IMG/VR virus record: IMGVR_UViG_3300046001_005908
Span: 1-24,332 of that record
Origin: a virus
Length of the DNA stretch: 24,332 nt
Reading direction: 5' to 3' (one strand)
Position 1 is the stretch's first letter; every line of letters starts with the position of its first letter. Shown here in pieces: positions 22,585-24,332 of this stretch. The position numbers and the translations under genes were made by a program. The notes under the pieces were generated by a model. That model was given only the letters and a program-made list of their open reading frames with translations, was not told the DNA's origin and searched no databases.

Positions 22585-23106
22585 TTAAATTATATTATCT
22601 AATATAGTATTCATACGATCTGCTGTGGAACCACTAAGTACTATCATTTTTTTAGGTGGGTAAAGTGTTAATAAGCGCAAAATTTCTTGATTTATATTAG
22701 CTCTATATTCAAGATCTGTTTCTCTTACACCATTATTTTCCATATTTGTACCTACAGGATCAATATAAAATACAATATCGTATTGTTCTCTTAATAACAT
22801 AGCTGTGTTTACAAATTGAGATTTTTCATGCATTGTTATTGATTTAGCTAACATTGTAAATGCAGATACATCCCAAACAGTTCTATCAGCTATAAGATCT
22901 TTATGTAATAGCTCACTAGCTCTTTCAGCTAAAAATACTAATTGACCATTAATTGTTGAATCTGTATTAAGTGGAATACCTAAATCTCTTAAATATTTGC
23001 TACGTTCAGTAGCTATTTTATGTTTTTTAAACAATTTCAGCTCAGACAACGATTTAACTAATGTTGTCTTGCCTACTGACATTGTTCCGCATAGTCCTAT
23101 TTTCAT
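22585..23106 (-). CDS. P-loop nucleotide kinase, AAA_28/NadR-like (173 aa)
   Basis: Walker A is GTMSVGKTT (7-15), near the N-terminus as in small nucleoside or nucleotide kinases. ATERSKYLRDLGIPLN (about 32-48) and LIADRTVWDVSAFTMLAK (about 76-93, with the DRT/DRS motif) follow the AAA_28 pattern of NadR-type and similar kinases. NNGVRETDLEYRANINQEI (about 122-140) matches the lid region 'DGVR..D..YR..I...' of that group. The substrate cannot be decided: candidates are a deoxynucleotide, nicotinamide riboside or an RNA/DNA end. It is adjacent to a MORN-like small gene and a FAD-dependent dehydrogenase, all on one strand. The ATG at 23106 is followed immediately by the P-loop strand (MKIGLCGTM), so it is a confident start. 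Confidence 0.85.
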   Translation of the reverse strand: MKIGLCGTMSVGKTTLVKSLSELKLFKKHKIATERSKYLRDLGIPLNTDSTINGQLVFLAERASELLHKDLIADRTVWDVSAFTMLAKSITMHEKSQFVNTAMLLREQYDIVFYIDPVGTNMENNGVRETDLEYRANINQEILRLLTLYPPKKMIVLSGSTADRMNTILDNII

Positions 23107-23127
23107 ATTGGGTGGGGTATAGTTTGA

Positions 23128-23136
23128 TATAAATAT
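23128..23136 (-). promoter_or_regulatory. Putative late promoter motif upstream of the kinase gene
   Basis: Exact TATAAATAT (plus strand), 21 bases before the ATG at 23106, in the 33-base gap after the 76-aa gene. Confidence 0.5.
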
Positions 23137-23139
23137 TGA

Positions 23140-23370
23140 CTAAAAACGTGTATCAAATTTTGGATCTTTAGCTGGTGGGACACCATTACTATCACGTTTG
23201 CGATCAAGCCACTCATCTTTAGTGTATTGAAATCCAAACAACCAATATTCTTTTTTACCGTCTGGGTGAATTACTGCAGGATCATCCCAATTATGTAGTT
23301 TTCCATTCAGTGCGTATACAACTGTACCATCAGGTTTTTTTAATTTTTTTACTGGTTCTAATTTACTCAT
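23140..23370 (-). CDS. Small MORN-like protein (76 aa)
   Basis: The centre reads YALNGKLHNWDDPAVIHPDG, then KKEYWLFGFQYTKDEW. The pattern NGKxHxxDxPAxxxxDGxKxYWxxGxxY is one copy of the MORN-like beta-hairpin repeat that many large phages encode in small proteins of unknown function. The ends are basic or disordered (KKLKKPDG, KFDTRF). The gene lies between the dehydrogenase and the kinase with 28- and 33-base gaps. No catalytic residues are evident. A role in binding host protein or membrane lipid is conceivable for MORN motifs but unproven. Confidence 0.75.
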   Translation of the reverse strand: MSKLEPVKKLKKPDGTVVYALNGKLHNWDDPAVIHPDGKKEYWLFGFQYTKDEWLDRKRDSNGVPPAKDPKFDTRF

Positions 23371-23398
23371 ATTTTTATGTTTTAATAAAGATAGTTAA

Positions 23399-24332
23399 TT
23401 AATTAAGGTTAAGCAAACTTTCAGCTACATAAATACCATGAGCACCTGATACTGTTATACCGCGAGCACTTAAAGCATCACCAACAAAGTGTACATTTGG
23501 ATACTCATTTAATGATAAGTCTGTATAATTAACTAACGGTTCAGGAGATAAATATTTTACTTCAGGAATGTACATACCCCAATCATCACCAAATTCAAAT
23601 ACTTTATTCATATCATTGATAAAATCAGTAATATATTTAAAATATCCTTGAAATTCTTTATCTACATCTTTTAAACCAATTTCATCAATTTGAGCTGTAT
23701 TAATAGATGTTCCTTCTGATGTATTTGATGGTGTTCGAGTATTATTAGGTGAATAATATAATCCTGTGTTATTAGGTCTTATTTGTAGTTTATTTACTAA
23801 GTCACGTGACCATTTAAATGGGTCTTCAATACCTTTGATTTCCATTAATATACCAAAGTTGGTCATATTATTTCTAAATTCTTCTCCTTTTTTTGCATGG
23901 CCGTTGTATGTAACATCACCATACGTTTCTTCAACCGCCACATAAGCAGCGTTATTATTAGTGCAAAAGCTACGAAGGGATACGTTATCAAATTTTTGAT
24001 AGAGTTTAAAGTCATAGCTGATATCTATTAGTTTTTGAAAGTATTTTTGTGGTGCTTCAAATCGAATACCAATTTGTACTGATTTAGCTTCGTTAGGTAG
24101 TTGATAATCATCTGCTAATTTTTGAGCAAAATCAATACCTGATTTACCTACTGCGAATATTAGTTCTTCATATTTAAGATAATTATGTCCTATTCCTATT
24201 TCATTAGTATTAAAGTTAATAGTATTTACTTCAGTATTCCAAGCAAACTTAACACCTTTATCTACTAAAAATGAATACCATGATTTAGCAATTTCATGTA
24301 AGAAATTACTTCCAATATGCCATACAGGAAAC
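23399..24332 (-). CDS. FAD-dependent dehydrogenase, COG2509-like (5' end outside window)
   Basis: The frame is open from the right window edge to the stop at 23399, about 310 residues without the N-terminus; the GTG at 23941 is internal, not a start. Seen in order: PVWHIGSNFLHEIA near the edge, YEELIFAVGKSGIDFAQ (the 'VVLAVGxSA' strand of flavoprotein dehydrogenases), SVQIGIRFEAPQKYFQKLID, SLRSFCTNNN followed by AYVAVEETYGDVTYNGHA, and at the end NVHFVGDALSARGITVSGAH, then GIYVAESLL. The 'HIGT/S', 'RxFC', 'VGD...RGI..A...G' set fits the uncharacterised FAD-dependent dehydrogenases of COG2509. The FAD-binding GxGxxG would be in the missing part. Function in the phage is unknown; redox or sulfur/nucleotide-related cofactor metabolism is only a guess. 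It is an unusual cargo gene for a phage late region. Confidence 0.85.
   Translation of the reverse strand, partial: FPVWHIGSNFLHEIAKSWYSFLVDKGVKFAWNTEVNTINFNTNEIGIGHNYLKYEELIFAVGKSGIDFAQKLADDYQLPNEAKSVQIGIRFEAPQKYFQKLIDISYDFKLYQKFDNVSLRSFCTNNNAAYVAVEETYGDVTYNGHAKKGEEFRNNMTNFGILMEIKGIEDPFKWSRDLVNKLQIRPNNTGLYYSPNNTRTPSNTSEGTSINTAQIDEIGLKDVDKEFQGYFKYITDFINDMNKVFEFGDDWGMYIPEVKYLSPEPLVNYTDLSLNEYPNVHFVGDALSARGITVSGAHGIYVAESLLNLN

Noticed and set aside
23399-23941. Gene start at the GTG at 23941
   Set aside because: The frame continues upstream without stop to the window edge with conserved flavoprotein motifs, so this GTG is an internal valine codon.
1-24332. tRNA genes, integrase, attachment sites or insertion sequences
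   Set aside because: None seen: intergenic gaps are too short for tRNAs or mobile elements, and no integrase or transposase motif appears in any frame.

Overview
The window is part of the late (virion) region of a large, AT-rich, T4-like contractile-tailed phage (tailed dsDNA phage, HK97-fold capsid). Every credible gene lies on the minus strand, so the map is read from high to low coordinates. Hallmark proteins can be recognised by motif and by T4-like neighbourhood: large terminase (gp17), portal (gp20), prohead protease (gp21), acidic scaffold (gp22), major capsid protein (gp23) and neck/tail-completion proteins resembling gp13, gp14 and gp15. The host cannot be read directly. Almost no gene has a Shine-Dalgarno sequence and starts are preceded by A/T-rich tracts (often AAAATAAAATG), which fits translation in Bacteroidota; this is inference.

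Layout, right to left. (a) 24332-22585: non-structural cargo: a FAD-dependent dehydrogenase of the COG2509 type, cut by the window edge; a small MORN-like protein; a P-loop nucleotide kinase (AAA_28/NadR-like). (b) 22556-20913: an acidic protein with a possible capsid-targeting N-terminus, and a coiled-coil membrane protein, ending in a strong terminator. (c) 20818-11635: the packaging and head-assembly operon: terminase, portal, four head-cluster proteins of unknown function, a 42-aa basic protein, a 561-aa acidic protein and the protease, closed by a second terminator. (d) 11441-8596: scaffold then major capsid protein, closed by a third terminator. (e) 8498-7899: a capsid-adjacent protein with a Thr/Pro/Ser repeat tail, closed by a fourth terminator. 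(f) 7822-3057: PhoH-like ATPase, then gp13-, gp14- and gp15-like neck proteins; the gp14-like protein carries the same Thr/Pro/Ser repeat as an N-terminal extension. (g) 3051-1: repeat-rich fibre-like proteins and a small conserved protein.

Regulation. A nine-base motif, ATATTTATA on the transcribed strand (TATAAATAT on the plus strand), sits shortly upstream of many starts and directly after each of the four terminators. I read it as the phage's late promoter or its core. The window thus divides into terminator-promoter units.

Assembly logic. The gp22-like scaffold and gp20-like portal nucleate the prohead, gp23 forms the shell, gp21 matures it by cleavage after (L/I)-x-E-type sites, gp17 packages DNA, and gp13/14/15-like proteins close the neck and join the tail. 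Several unknown head-cluster proteins begin with short peptides ending in an (L/I)-x-E site, so they may be packaged or processed internal proteins. Tail sheath and tube genes, which lie between genes 17 and 20 in T4, are not in this window, and 13-14-15 lie downstream of 23, so the order is rearranged relative to T4.
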